This document shows positions 39,691 to 52,700 of a stretch of 64,000 bases of DNA, one piece after another. The DNA lies in assembly GCA_002943765.1 (NCBI GenBank), contig PQWQ01000005.1, positions 3,225,001 to 3,289,000 on the forward strand, read 5' to 3'. Position 1 is the stretch's first letter. Every line of letters starts with the position of its first letter. Made by a program: the position numbers and the translations under genes. A model generated the notes under the pieces. The model saw only the letters and a list, made by a program, of their open reading frames with translations. It was not told where the DNA came from and did not search any database. This DNA comes from Psoroptes ovis. Its lineage: Eukaryota > Arthropoda > Arachnida > Sarcoptiformes > Psoroptidae.

Positions 39691-40542
39691 TACAATCAAA
39701 TATTTATCAATGACCTTGCGTTGGATCAAAACAAGTAAAGAAAACATTTCCTTTTCAAATATTACAAAGACAACTGAGAAAAATTTTTCTAGGTTTCTGG
39801 AACACCTTGTGTCCTTGAATTAAGGGTTTTGCAGCGGCTGCTGTTGCTGCTGCTGTTGTTGTTTGAATCGGGTAAGGTTATAGTTATTGTTATTATGATG
39901 ATTATTATTTTCATTATTTTCATGATCACAGGTTTCAATTTCAAACTTTGAAAATTTGGCTTTTTTGGTCCAAAAATTTTCTTTGGGCCAAATTTATTTT
40001 TGAGAAATTTCCACGAGTTTTTACCTGAAAAAATTATTTTTAGACCCTAAGAAAATCCAAAATTTATTTTTGTGAATTCACATTCAATTGTTTACCTTAT
40101 GAAAGGTTCGTCAAATATCTTTGAGACAAATATATATGTGTCTCAAAGATTATTTATTTTTGGAACATTTTTGTCGAAGCATTTCGAAATATTTGAAATT
40201 TATTTATAATTTCAAAGGTGAAGACGAAGAAAAATGTTTCGAATCAAAAATATCAATAATTCAAATGCATCCATTAGGATTATTATTAGGTGTTTGTAGA
40301 CAGAAATACAAATATATCATGGTACAAACACATGTATCGTTGATTGTGTTGATCCAAATTGCACCAATCCTTGTTTAATTTTGATTTGATTTGATTTGAC
40401 CTTCAAATCTGTGATTATTTACAGCAATAATTTACGCGAAAATTTTGAATTTTTTTCTCATAGCAAATTAACAACAGTCATAAATAAGTATAATCTTAAA
40501 TCCTGAAGAAAAGCAAAAAACATTAATACTCTTTATTTATTA

Positions 40543-40622
40543 TTTGGCTGTCCGAAAAGTTCATTCCGCTTAATCAATAAAGTTGCTAATGAAAATCGGC
40601 CAAAACTTTTCGGACAATCTAA
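40543..40622 (+). mobile_element. Mariner-type MITE, subfamily B
   Basis: An 80-bp forward copy, TTTGGCTGTCCG to CGGACAATCTAA; TA on the left. Confidence 0.86.
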
Positions 40623-40834
40623 CATTTATTTACATTTATTTATCCTTAAAAAAATCATGATTATTCAACTAATGATTTTCCTGTTGTATGTAAGTATTTG
40701 TGTCTATGAGATTTGAGCGAATTGAACAAAAAACATTCGCAAACTTCTGGTTATTTCATTTAATTTCACTTCATTTTTTTCCCAAAAATAATAATTTTAG
40801 ATTTGATAAATCATAATTACGACTTATGATAATA

Positions 40835-40917
40835 TTCGGTTGTCCGAAAAGTTTATTCCGCTTAATCAAGATAGAGTTTGCTCATGAAATTTGGCCAGAA
40901 TTTTCCGGACAACCTAA
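40835..40917 (+). mobile_element. Mariner-type MITE, subfamily B
   Basis: An 83-bp forward copy with TA on both sides; left end TTCGGTTGTCCG; one extra T in the core (GAGTTTGC). Confidence 0.88.
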
Positions 40918-41143
40918 TAATAACAATAACAACTGTTCAACTTGTTGTTGTTGTTGTTTGTTGTTTGTTGTTAATTGTAATTATGATCATTTTATTATTA
41001 TTATTGCTATTAATTGTCACTTGTGAAATATTTGTATTTGAATTTTACAAAGTGAATTTGAATTTTTTTTCAAATTTTCAAAAACGGAAGTTTTTATGTT
41101 TTCAATTACTCATGTAAACTCTTGACTAAATTTGTCTATATAT

Positions 41144-41225
41144 TTAGGTTGTCCGAAAAGTTCTGGCCGATTTTCATCTGCAACTCGATTCGATTAGGCG
41201 AATGAACTTTTCGGACATGACCTAA
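41144..41225 (-). mobile_element. Mariner-type MITE, subfamily B
   Basis: An 82-bp reverse-orientation copy. The right terminus has a TG insertion (GGACATGACCTAA). TA follows on the right. Confidence 0.86.
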
Positions 41226-42027
41226 TATTTTTATTAATTTTTGAACAACATTTTAAACAATTTGTTGTTCATGAAAAAAATCATAATTTAAATGTTTTCA
41301 AATGATTTAATATGTTTCAAATTTAGTGAAATAGGAATATAAATAGGAAACAACAAATTGATTTAAAACAAATTGATTCATAACAAAAATTAATATTTCA
41401 AGTTTATTTTTGAAAAAAAAAATTGAAAAAAATCAATTTTGTTTTCACTTTTGATTTGATTTCAAATGTGTTATTTAATCGAATCCTTTTGAGGAAAATT
41501 AATGTACAAATTTAGATTTTGTTGTTTTCTGGTATATTTATATGGTAAACGTATCAACAAAAAATAATCAAAAATGAATCATCAGAGATTCAATTGATTG
41601 AATATATGTTCTCTCCATAATCAAATCTGAGTTAATTAATCGAAATTTTTAATATTTAAAATTGAAGATTTGAATTTTGGCTTAAAAGATTCAAAGATTC
41701 AGATTCAATGTTTGAATCAACCTGAATTTTCATTTTTTAGAAAAAAAAGACAATTCATTTCCGATCAATTTGATCTGAATTTTTGTCTTCGATCGACTCG
41801 AAAACTCGTATCGATAGGGCTGTCCTAGATATTAACAATGATTAAGATAAAAGTAAAAGTAATGAAGAATGAATTTAAGAAAGTTTATGAAGAAAGTTTC
41901 TCATAAAGTAATAATGATAACAATCAATTCATTTATTCATACATAGACATTTCATTGTTGAAACATATTAACACGCGAATACACATATACATTTGTGCTA
42001 GAAACAATAATTTCCGTTTGTATAATA

Positions 42028-42106
42028 TTAGGTTGTCCCATAAGTTCTTGCCGTTTTTTGAATGAATAAAATTTAAAAAACGGCAAGAACTTATGGGACA
42101 ACCCAA
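42028..42106. mobile_element. Mariner-type MITE, subfamily A
   Basis: A 79-bp palindrome with TA on both sides. The loop is short (GAATGAATAAAATTT). Confidence 0.92.
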
Positions 42107-42395
42107 TACAATAACAATGATAATGAAAATTATATTTCCAAAAATTATTATGACGCATTTATCATTTGAATATATGATTCAAACAATATTCAAAGATTTG
42201 CTCATTTTATCAAATTTTCCCCTTTATTCTTCATTTTAAACCAATTCGAAGCTAAGAAATTGAAACTAGTTTCAATTCCCAGCCAAATACAAACGTATTT
42301 GTATCGTGTTTAAACTTTGTTTTTATACAGAGATACACCAATTTGACTCAATGAAAATGTTCAACAGACACATTTCATTGAAATACATTGAAGTA

Positions 42396-42476
42396 TTAGG
42401 TTGTCCGAAAAGTTTTTGCCGATTATATCGTAGAAAATAATTGGAAAATCGGCAAGAACTTTTCGGACAACCTTGA
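42396..42476. mobile_element. Mariner-type MITE, subfamily C
   Basis: An 81-bp copy inserted in a local tandem repeat; TACATTGAAGTA occurs just outside each end. TA on the left. Confidence 0.87.
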
Positions 42477-42613
42477 ATACATTGAAGTACATTGAAAATG
42501 AAAAATTCATATATGTGTGTCAGGATGTTGACAATTATTTCCCATTATTTTCATTATTTTCATTATTATCATTATGACAATTTTGTTCAATTATTTGTCC
42601 ATATATACATCTA

Positions 42614-42693
42614 TTAGGTTGTCCGCAAAGTTTTTGCCGATTATATCGTAGGAAATCGTTGAAAAATTGGCAAGAACTTTTCGGACAATCTAA
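42614..42693. mobile_element. Mariner-type MITE, subfamily C
   Basis: An 80-bp copy with TA on both sides, in the same loop orientation as the copy 137 bp to its left. Confidence 0.88.
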
Positions 42694-43235
42694 TATGTTT
42701 GATTACATATTAATAATAATGAAAATGATAATTAAATATGAATAATAATAATAATACAAACTAATCATTTCAATGATGAAGAAAATTTTGTGAAAGAAAT
42801 GAAAATTAATTTTCCATTTTTAAAATTAATATTTTCATGTATTTTCCGTGTAATATTAATATTTCCAGGTATCAAATATACATATAAACACACACACACA
42901 CATATTTAGACATTTAATTGTCATATTTCTTACGGTTAAGCAACGATTCTTAGATGAAATTTATGGCCATTTCATGCATGATGAAATGGTGTATAGTTTT
43001 CCCATAGATTTCCAATGGAAAATTGAAAATTTGATTTCAAAAAAATTAATTTCAATTTTTTTACATTGATTCATTCAATTGATTGAATCAATTGTAATTT
43101 GTTGTTTATTATTGATCGTCTTTTCTGTTGTTTATTAAATTGTTTTTCATCAATTCATAATTTTCCAATGAATTTAAGTATTTTAATATTATTAAATATT
43201 GAAATTTGAATAATTGTTCGGTTAATACCTTAGTA

Positions 43236-43319
43236 TTAGGTTGTCTCATAAGTTCTTGCCGTTTTTCGAATGAAAAAAAAAAAATTTAAAAAACGGCAAG
43301 AACTTATGGGACAACCTTA
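43236..43319. mobile_element. Mariner-type MITE, subfamily A
   Basis: An 84-bp palindrome (TTAGGTTGTCTCATAAG left). TA on the left; right terminus CAACCTTA. Confidence 0.88.
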
Positions 43320-43752
43320 GTTCTTATTTCGATTTCTTAGTCGATGAAAATTATCGAAATTGAAATTTTCATCGATTCAATGCAATCAATCAATGATGAT
43401 GCACAAGTGAATAATGATGATGATGATGATGATTACTACTACTATATTTAGCCCCAAATCAATTTCAATCAGAATTCTTTTTTTTTACAAAATTAGAAAA
43501 TTTTAAAAATTGAAAATTTCATTGATTGAAATTGATATTGAATCAATCAATATAAATATTCAATATGATTCAATAAGTATTCGATAGAATTATTACGATT
43601 CAATACATTACATCAACGCTACATTGATTCAGACAATGCTCGAAGCAAACAGTGTTAGCATCTATTCCCATTATTTCATTTCATTTTACTTTATTTTAAT
43701 TTCCAATTCAAAATCTGCGCACAAGAATATTCTTTAGGTGTCTATTTATTAA

Positions 43753-43833
43753 TTAGGTTGTCCGAAAAGTTCATTCGGCTTAATCGAATAGAGTTGCCAA
43801 TGAAAATCGGTCAAAACTTTCTGAGCAACCTAA
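43753..43833 (+). mobile_element. Mariner-type MITE, subfamily B
   Basis: An 81-bp forward copy; right terminus diverged (CTGAGCAACCTAA); TA on the right. Confidence 0.86.
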
Positions 43834-43993
43834 TATTTTATTCTTATTGAAATTTATTTGTTTATTTTCAAAAATTTCAATTTATTTTCAATTTAGCCAC
43901 AAAAAAAACGAAATGAAAATGTCAATACAATGTTTTCATCATCAATTGAAACATTCAATGAATTTCAAGGTTTTATTTTTTTTTTATTCATTA

Positions 43994-44075
43994 TTAAGTT
44001 GTCCTAAAAGTTCATTCCGCTTAATCCCGATAGAGTTGCTCATGAAAATCGGCCAAAACTTTTCGGACAACCTAA
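43994..44075 (+). mobile_element. Mariner-type MITE, subfamily B
   Basis: An 82-bp forward copy with TA on both sides, left end TTAAGTTGTCC. It is 160 bp from the previous copy and in the same orientation. Confidence 0.88.
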
Positions 44076-46483
44076 TATTATTATTATTTTGATGCTATCC
44101 TAAGCATCTTCTCTTCAATTTTCTCCAATTTCATTTTCATTCAATTCCAATTCAAACATGTTCAAACACATTGAAAATAACAAAAATCCAATTCAAATTC
44201 AATTCAATTTTATTTCCATTTTCAAGTCTAAGAGAGTCCAAGAGACACATATTTGAAGGCATTCGATAAAAAAAAATTGATGATAAAGTAGAAAGTCTAA
44301 GACTTTGAAAGACTTTTTTCTTATATTTGCAGCCCGACAAAACAATCCCTCTGGGCATTCGCGGGCCTGTTTTTTTTTTTCATTTCTTATGAAAACAAAT
44401 TTTCTTCGTAAGAAAAAAGATGGAAAATGTCCATCCATTTCAAACTTATACACATTTATTCTGGCCATTTCGTTGGTAGTAAGTAAGGTCTTAGTCTTAC
44501 CATTTGAATGATACATGTGTATGATCAAGCGCTTAATGTATGAGATGTACACCTGACCTTTTACATTTTCTTCATAAATAAATGAATAATTGTAATGACC
44601 ATCATCCTGTTTGATGCATCAATTTTTGCATCAAGGTATTCGTTGTATTTGTATTGATTTGAAGGGAATTTCAAGGTATTCGTCGTGTTAGTGCTTGTCT
44701 CAGTGTGTTTGGGTATGTCTCCGAGTGTTTGTGCTTGTCTCTGTGTGTATCTGAGTGTGTGAAAGGTAAATTTTTACCTCTGCCCCCCGAAATCGAGCGC
44801 CAAAAAATAGTGGTGTTCGGTGTACAGTGTGAAGAAGGCTCAAAGCCAAGACTCGATTCATATTCATACCTGAGTGTACAAGGTTTCCCATGCTCGACGA
44901 TGGACAACGATATTGAAGGTTGAAATTCAAGATTTTTTTTCGAAAGTCTTAGCTTTAAAATTTTACCTGTTTACTTTGAATTTTTTTCAACATTTTCACC
45001 TTAAAATTACCTGCTTGATTTTCACAGTGCTTGATGAAGACACTGAACAGCAACAGCAACACTGAGATGATGAATAGCACAGACACAATAGATTCATCCA
45101 AAGTTTTCCTTGGTTTCGCTTAGTTTTACTTGTCGTCTTTGTATGTGTGTATGTGTCGATTATTATTATACCTTCAGGTCATATTTACTCTTGATTGTTA
45201 TTTATTTATTTGCAGCAAATAAATGCACAGAAATTTTCACAGAAAAAATGGAAAATTTCTTAGAAAGAAATCAACTAAATTGATTCAATTTCATTTGAAT
45301 TTGCTTTGGAAAATAAATATTGAGCCAAAAAATCACAAATTCAAAGGTATCCAAATTCACGGGCTTAGATTTACCTGTGACATTTTCATTTTTTTTTTTA
45401 ATTATCCATGATTATTTCAATCACATTTTCCATTTAAGGAATTTTCCATTTAAGAATCGCCATTATTTTCCCGGTTAATTCTTCATTATTTTTCCCATTA
45501 ATTCTTCGATTATTTTGCCCGTGAAATTTCTCATATTTTGCATTCGAAACAAATTACGAATTGATGCGGCAATCGACAAAAATATTAATCCGCGCCGAAT
45601 TAATTTCTCTAAATGTCAATTTTTTGCTATTGTTACCTCGACAGGTGCATGCTTACATGCATGCATTATGTGCGCACATCATTATCAATGATTGCAAGTG
45701 AAAAATATTAAATTGACAAATCGTATGAGAAACAACCAAAGAGAAAATAACAAAAACAAATCATTTCAAATTCAATTCATTTGTATCAAATTGTATCCAT
45801 TTGTGTCTATTTGTGTTCAATTGAATTGAAATGATTATTCATATCTAATTCGAATCGAATTGTATCATAATACAATTAATTTAATGAGAATTCATTAATT
45901 AATCACTGAATTCGAATAATTTGAATTCAATTAATTCGAATTCAAATGAAATGTAATGATCATCATCCGTTTAGATCAAATATTTTTTTCAAATATTTGA
46001 ATTCAAATATTTGAATTCCAATTTGAATTCATATTAATTCAAATTATTATTTTCCTATTAATTTCAATTCAAATTCGAATGAATTTCAAATAATTAATAT
46101 TTAATCATTATTTAATCATCATTCACATGTTGTATACAAACACTATCAATGATTGCTGGCTGTTGTTCATATCATTTTTAATAATTTCCCCAATAATTTT
46201 CACACAGAGATTTTGCGTCAAAAACTGTGAATATCAATGTGTGTGCATCAATTGATAGACATATAGGCATATAGCACACTCATAGCATTGACAATGACAA
46301 TGACAATGAAAAAATTCTGTGTTGTTGAATTGAATTGAATTGAATCAAGGGTGGCCTTGGAGCCTTTTATACGTAATCGTATTATGTGAGTGTTTCGAAT
46401 CCATGTTGATGTTGATTTGGTCTCTTTGGGACCCAGAAGATTTTCCCGAATCTTTTTTTTCTTTTCGAGCTTTAAAACAATTA

Positions 46484-46565
46484 TTAGGTTGTCCCATAAG
46501 TTCTTGCCGTTTTTTTTAAAATTTTTTTCATTCGAATTTTGGCAAGAACTTATCGGACAATCTAA
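46484..46565. mobile_element. Mariner-type MITE, subfamily A
   Basis: An 82-bp copy with TA on both sides; the loop is inverted relative to most A copies; right arm TTTGGCAAGAACTTATCGG. Confidence 0.88.
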
Positions 46566-47401
46566 TATTATTTGTTGTACCGAAATGAAATGAAATGAAA
46601 TTCAAGCAAAAGCTTATGGATTATCTTTGCATATGTGTATGTTGTGTGTGTGTGCGTGATGTGCTTATTTACCCTGGGTCCCCATAAATTTCTTGGGTTT
46701 AATCTCGTAACTATTCTCTATGCTTCTACCCTTGAGAATTATTGAAGAATTTCGTGATTTTGCACATTTTCTTCTTCGGTTTGAATTTTGAGGGTGCAGA
46801 GCGAGAGGGAGAGGGAGGGAGTAAATTAGAGGGTGAATAAATTAGAGGAGGAGGAGCAAGAAATATTGCTTAATTATTGCTGCTGTTGTTGTTGCAATTA
46901 ATAAATACCGGCCATTGATAATCTCCTTCGTCCTCCTCCTCCTCTAAATTTTTTGTGTAATTTTTACTCATCCTCAATTGACGTCAAGGTTTTCATTTGA
47001 AATTTTTTCTGATGGTGATTTACTTGGTATTCTTACATACACTACCACACGTGCCACTACCCCTGCTGTTGCTGCTGCTGGTGGTCACAGTATTTCTTGG
47101 TGCTCCATCCACCAGTGGTTAGCGTACACGCCGCCACCACACCTCCAGCCATGCCGCTACCACCACCTTACACTCAAAGCCAACATCTTGGCTTTGCCTT
47201 ACACAGTAAACACCACCGAACACACATGTACATTCATGCATTGACAACCGCCACCAGCAACAGCAACGACAACAGCAGCAGCAAACCAAAATATTGCCAT
47301 TGAAATTACACACACTTGTGTGAACACATATGTATGTGTGTGTGTATGTGCACAATGATTGCTTGTAGCTGCTGCTGCTGCTGCTGTTAAAAATATGTGT
47401 A

Positions 47402-47481
47402 TTAGGCTGTCCGATAAGTTTTTGCCGATTTTCTAATAATCGCCTACAATAAAATTGGCCAAAACTTTTCGGACAACCTAA
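47402..47481. mobile_element. Mariner-type MITE, subfamily C
   Basis: An 80-bp copy with TA on both sides (TTAGGCTGTCCGATAAG left; ATTGGCCAAAACTTTTC in the right arm). Confidence 0.88.
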
Positions 47482-48123
47482 TATTATTATTATCATTATG
47501 CATGTGCATGTCTTTGCATGTGTTTGTGCTTATGTGTTTCTTGCAAGAAATCCACACACACACACACACAACCGAAACCAGCCAACCAACCAACAAACCA
47601 ACCACCGAACGAACGAATGAAAAATGATTAAAATTCATGCACTCGCACGAGATACATGTTTGATTCAATGCTTAATGTTTTTGAAATTTTGTATTAGAAA
47701 TGAATTGAAAGCAAACGAGAAGATATATTTGATTTCATTTTTGTTTTTGTTTTGATTTTCAAACATATTCATGAAGACTTACATACGTTAAAACACATTG
47801 AATTCGATTTTCAAGTGATGATATTGAATATGTGAAAGACTCAAAAAGTGATTTTGATTCAATTTTCGACGTGATTTTTGGTCCAAAAATCTTAATTCTC
47901 AACTGAATTTCAATCAAAGAACTATGATCAATCCAAGGTCTATGATCGAATGAATCCAAGATCAATCGAAGATCAATTCGAATCAGTGAAATCCATTTGT
48001 TTACCTTGAACTTATTACTTATTTTGAATGATTTGAAATTTTTAAAATTTCTTTGAAATCATTGTGTATAACCTTGTTTTGTTGTTGTTTTGATGAATGG
48101 TGATTTAAACTCGTGAATTTTCC

Positions 48124-48124
<1 letters not shown>

Positions 48125-48155
<31 letters not shown>
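48125..48155. repeat. Poly-A run (31 A)
   Basis: A homopolymer of 31 A. Length is likely to be unstable in sequencing and between individuals. No retrocopy is recognised beside it. Confidence 0.8.
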
Positions 48156-48157
<2 letters not shown>

Positions 48158-48827
48158 ATTATATCCACCTGTGTCATCATTGTTATTTAAAATTTTAAAA
48201 GTTATGAGGTGAAAAAAGTGATGTAAACAAATATAAATAAATATTATGCTGTGATTCATTCGATTAGCACGTGTGTTTTCTGTGTATTTTGTACGTGTTT
48301 TTTGTAGTTTTTTTCAATTTTTCAAAATTTTTCAATTATTAATCAGTGGAATTAATCAACGAGTGTCATGTTTTGTAATGATTTTGTTGATATCTCATTT
48401 GTTTAATGAATTCAACCATTTTTTAAAAGTCTTTCATCAACAACGGGTCAAAATTGTCAAAATTATAAATCAACCTGTGTGTAAATCATCGTTTTATTGA
48501 TTTGAAATAATAATAATCAATTATAAATTATTCACCTCATATCGATTCATTTGAATAAATAAATTTAAATTATTATCACATAAACTACGTATGTTATTAT
48601 GACATTTAATATTTTAAATGATATTTGTATTAATAATGATTACATAACACCATTATCAAAACATTTATATTTCAAATTATGAATAACCGAATGAATCAAT
48701 GAGAAAATTCAATCGATTTTCTCTTGTTGATTCTCTCATTAATTTTCATTAAATTTGGATTCAATTTTTTGAAATTCTAATTTGAAATTAATGTCATTCA
48801 TTCATTTTACCCCGTGTTTTTGAAATA

Positions 48828-48908
48828 TTAGGTTGTCCGAAATGTTCTTGCCAATTTTCCAATCATTTTCTATGATATAATCGGCCAAAAACTTTTCGGA
48901 CAACCTAA
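48828..48908. mobile_element. Mariner-type MITE, subfamily C
   Basis: An 81-bp copy with TA on both sides; core CTATGATATAATCGG; left arm CCGAAATGTTC. Confidence 0.88.
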
Positions 48909-49420
48909 TAACCTTTGAATTTAAATGTTTAATAATTCAATCAATAATTTGTGTGTACAAGTATTCGTGCGTGTACGTGTTTATTAGTACGAATGGTGTA
49001 CCTTTGAGAACAACAATTAAGAACATTTCAAATGAATAATTTCAAGTTAAGAACCCTTTTACTGTTTTTCATTTTCTTTGGAATAATTCGTACTCTTTCA
49101 ATGTTTTGTTCTCTTACGAGAAAAACATTACAAAAAACATAAAATCCATTAATATTCATTTCAAAAATTTGATAATTTTCAAGTTTATATTTGAATCAAT
49201 ATTCGACATGTTTAACCACACACACACACAAAAACATATTACATTGCTTGTCACAATCATTGATTATCTATGTTTGTATTACTGTACTATAATCTCTGTA
49301 AATGTTATTCAATTCAATTCATTGATTATTTTCTACCCCATTAATCAATTTTTTTAGCATAATTTTTCGTGTTGTTTTTGTAAAGTCATCATTGATTCGA
49401 ATTGATGAATTATTCAATTA

Positions 49421-49499
49421 TTAGGTTGTCCGATAAGTTCTTGCCGATTTTCTCATGATTCCCTACAATATAATCGACAAAAACTTTTCGGACAACAAC
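49421..49499. mobile_element. Mariner-type MITE, subfamily C (right end altered)
   Basis: A copy with intact left terminus after TA. The right arm matches to CGGACAAC and then runs into other sequence, so the last bases of the right terminus are lost. Confidence 0.83.
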
Positions 49500-49624
49500 A
49501 ATAATTATCAATGAAAATTTTGAACAAATCAATTGTTGGGTTCTTCGGTATTTTATCATTCTCCCGTTACTTTTCTCGGTTGAAATCATTGAAATCCCAG
49601 AAATTATCATTGTGTGATTATAAA

Positions 49625-49707
49625 TTAGGTTGTCCCATAAGTTCTTGCTGTTTTTTCGAATGAAAAAAAATGTTGAAAAAACAGCAAGAACTTTTCGGAC
49701 AACCCAA
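49625..49707. mobile_element. Mariner-type MITE, subfamily A/C mosaic
   Basis: An 83-bp copy. The left half is subfamily A (GTCCCATAAGTTCTTGC) but the right arm ends AAGAACTTTTCGGACAACC, the C/B type. The inner pair CTG/CAG matches the copy at 36751. It looks like a recombinant. Confidence 0.85.
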
Positions 49708-50428
49708 TATTGATAATTAATAAATCATATCTCCTGAAATGACGAAATGTCAAAATTTTATTATTGTTTTGATGAACAAATTAATCAAATTTCATTTAAA
49801 ATTTCTTGAAAATTGATTTTTTCAATTTCTTGATTCATAATCGTTGTTTACTCATTATTAGCTTTGGTTGTTGCTGGTGTTTGTTTTGTGTTGTTTGGCA
49901 TATGGTATCACCAACAAACAAACACTAAAACACCACTAAACAACAAGGGTAATCAATCGATTTTATTGATCAAACAATGAGTGAATGAGTGAATGATTAT
50001 ACATTTATTAATGATTATTAGTTACAGTTATTTGGTTTATTTACAGCTATTTTATCATAGAAATATCAATAAAATTGAACGAAACAAATGAATTTTTTTT
50101 TGCCATATTTTTTGAGCTTAAATCAAATCAAATCACACACACAAAATTGTCAATTAATGTTTCTCCATATATTTTTTTGTAATTATTATTTAATTATGAA
50201 TCAATCAATCAATGATTATTGATGTATTTATTTTGATTTTCGATGTATTTATTGATGTATCAATCAATCAAACATTTAAACCAGTCATATCTTTGACTTT
50301 ATTTTTGTTCGATTTTGTTTTGTATTGATTTTGTTTCATTGATTCGTTGGTTTGTTCACCCAATGGCTTACTTGTTTGTTTGTTTGTTTGTTCGTTCGCT
50401 GTGTTGGGTAGACTTGTTGTTGATCATA

Positions 50429-50508
50429 TCGGGTTGTCCCATAAGTTCTTGCCGTTTTTTAAATATTTTTCAATTTGAAAATCAGCAAGAACTTATGGGA
50501 CAACTCAA
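50429..50508. mobile_element. Mariner-type MITE, subfamily A
   Basis: An 80-bp copy with TA on both sides and worn termini (TCGGGTTGTCCC, GGGACAACTCAA). Confidence 0.86.
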
Positions 50509-50876
50509 TATTTTCAAAGATATCAATTTTAATTCGAATTTTTCCATTTTCTTCATTCATTCTTTTATTCAATCTTATCTCTCGTCTTTTCTCTATTTTT
50601 AATTATCATTTTGTTTTTGTTTTTCAAGATTTTCATAATATTTTTCAATTTATCAAATTACATAAGACTATAATCACTCATTCAAATTTAATTTTTTGTT
50701 ATGTGATTTGATTTCATTTTGTTTTCTTGATGTGATTTGAAATATGATTTAGATGATGATGAATCGTTCAAATTTCAATTTTTTCCATTTATTTTTTGTT
50801 GATGATAAGGTGAAATTAAATAATGAAGATTGTCTGAAGACTTTTCATTTTAAAATTTTGTAAACAATGCATTTGA

Positions 50877-50890
50877 CCGCCATCTGTTGG
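50877..50890 (-). promoter_or_regulatory. CTCF-like motif
   Basis: On the minus strand CCAACAGATGGCGG matches the CTCF core CCASYAGRKGGCRS at 13 of 14 positions. It lies about 760 bp before the fold-back element and virus-like locus, in opposite orientation to the two motifs at 3.0 and 14.6 kb. Confidence 0.4.
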
Positions 50891-51646
50891 CCGCGATGTG
50901 AACGAATAATATTTTTTAAATTTTTCAATTTATTTCGATTTGTCATACCTTTCGATGATAATTTTAAATAATCACTTGTCATTAATCCAATTGCTATTAC
51001 CATTATTAATGATCATTGATTATCACTGATTTTCAAGAGTTCCGTTTATTTTGTTATTTATAGACGCATTTACACCTGTTTATTACCTGTATTTTGTATG
51101 ATTAATCATTCGATCTTTGTATTTCAATTGATTTCTCTGTAATATTCTCCAATGTTTACTCATCAGATTTTGACTTAAATAAGATGGTGTCTTATTTCAA
51201 TGGTGATAATTGATTATTGCAAAGTTTAAAATCTTGAAATCCTTGATGATTATCTCGTTGGTGATGATCAATGATCAATCAATCAATCCATTTGTCATTA
51301 TAATTGATTGGTTGATAATATCAATTGATCAATTAAATGCAAGCAAATAAGCGTATTTATTCTATTTATAATCTATGTACTATTAATCCTTTGTAATCTT
51401 TCGAATTAATCTTAGAAATTTTACTTTTTTAAATTGATTGAAAGGCTTAGAAATGACCAATTTTCAGGCGGACTAGCAACTCGAAACGTTTGTCGAGTTA
51501 TGGCGTTATACAGTATGTGTTAGAATACCAGTACCAATACTATGTGAACAGTCCTTATTTATTGATGATGAAATTTCGATTTTCTACTTCGTATGTGTTT
51601 CAATTTTGAACTTCGAAAGGGTAACCTCTAATAAGATAGAGTCATT

Positions 51647-52512
51647 CTGCCTAAGGAAAAAAATCGAGAAAAAAATTATCGCATCATGTTCTTGGTCAAT
51701 AGGGATGACAAAAAGTCAATTATGGTCATCTCCAATTCTTGACCCTTCCGGTCCAAAAAGGGGGTCAAAAGTCAATAATTGCGATATCTCGGCCGTTTTA
51801 AGAGGTGATGTCTCAATTTTTTCAATGATTAAAGATTATCTAGCCATTAATCATTGGGGAAAATATCATTGATTTAAAAAGATTACTTTTTGAGAAATAT
51901 TCATTTGAAGTTACCATTTCCATTATCTTTAGGGTTTTTGATTGACGTGTACACGTCTAAACTGGAGATTGCTAAGGAACACAAGCATTAATGATAATTG
52001 CTATTTTCTATGATCATCAATTGATGATTATTTAAGCCCGAGCATTTTCATTCAAGACATTCTTATTACAACAAGATAGAAAATGATAACAAAAAACAAA
52101 AATCAACATTAAGTTATATTCTTAAAAATATTTACATGAAAAATGTCATAGAAAATAGCAATTATCATTAATGCTTGTGTTCCTTAGCAATCTCCAGTTT
52201 AGACGTGTACACGTCAATCAAAAACCCTAAAGATAATGGAAATGGTAACTTCAAATGAATATTTCTCAAAAAGTAATCTTTTTAAATCAATGATATTTTC
52301 CCCAATGATTAATGGCTAGATAATCTTTAATCATTGAAAAAATTGAGACATCACCTCTTAAAACGGCCGAGATATCGCAATTATTGACTTTTGACCCCCT
52401 TTTTGGACCGGAAGGGTCAAGAATTGGAGATGACCATAATTGACTTTTTGTCATCCCTATTGACCAAGAACATGATGCGATAATTTTTTTCTCGATTTTT
52501 TTCCTTAGGCAG
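51647..52512. mobile_element. Fold-back element with two 367-bp matching inverted arms
   Basis: The left arm (51647-52013) and right arm (52146-52512) are reverse complements of equal length with no difference found where compared; the spacer is 132 bp (52014-52145). Both arms begin CTGCCTAAGG at the outer end. Each arm opens a short frame of the same 70-odd residues, matching no family I know. Outside the arms a weaker match continues for about 25 bp (GAAAGGGTAACCTC against GAAAAGGGTATCCT), so the original repeat was longer. No clear target duplication is seen. It could be a fold-back transposon, an inverted duplication, or a palindrome from assembly. Transcribed, it would form a long duplex. 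Confidence 0.75.
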
Positions 52513-52700
52513 TTATTGTAGGATACCCTTTTCATCTTCAATTCTTCGAACATTGATAAACATCTTGATTGTTTGAAATTGTTTTCAAATTTTAGTGTTG
52601 ATTGATTTAATTCATTAATTGTAATTAATCAAGTGTTTCAATAGTTAATAATCGAAGCAAAGCAAAACAATATTGTTTCATTATTCAATTAATCAAAAAA

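Noticed and set aside
44671..44930. Overlapping frames on both strands in a GC-richer patch
   Set aside because: Open on both strands, neither matching a family; could be a relic but not supportable as a gene.
47097..47303. Pro/Thr/Ser-rich plus-strand frame near CTG/CAG tracts
   Set aside because: No start, splice site or homologue; arises from triplet repeats.
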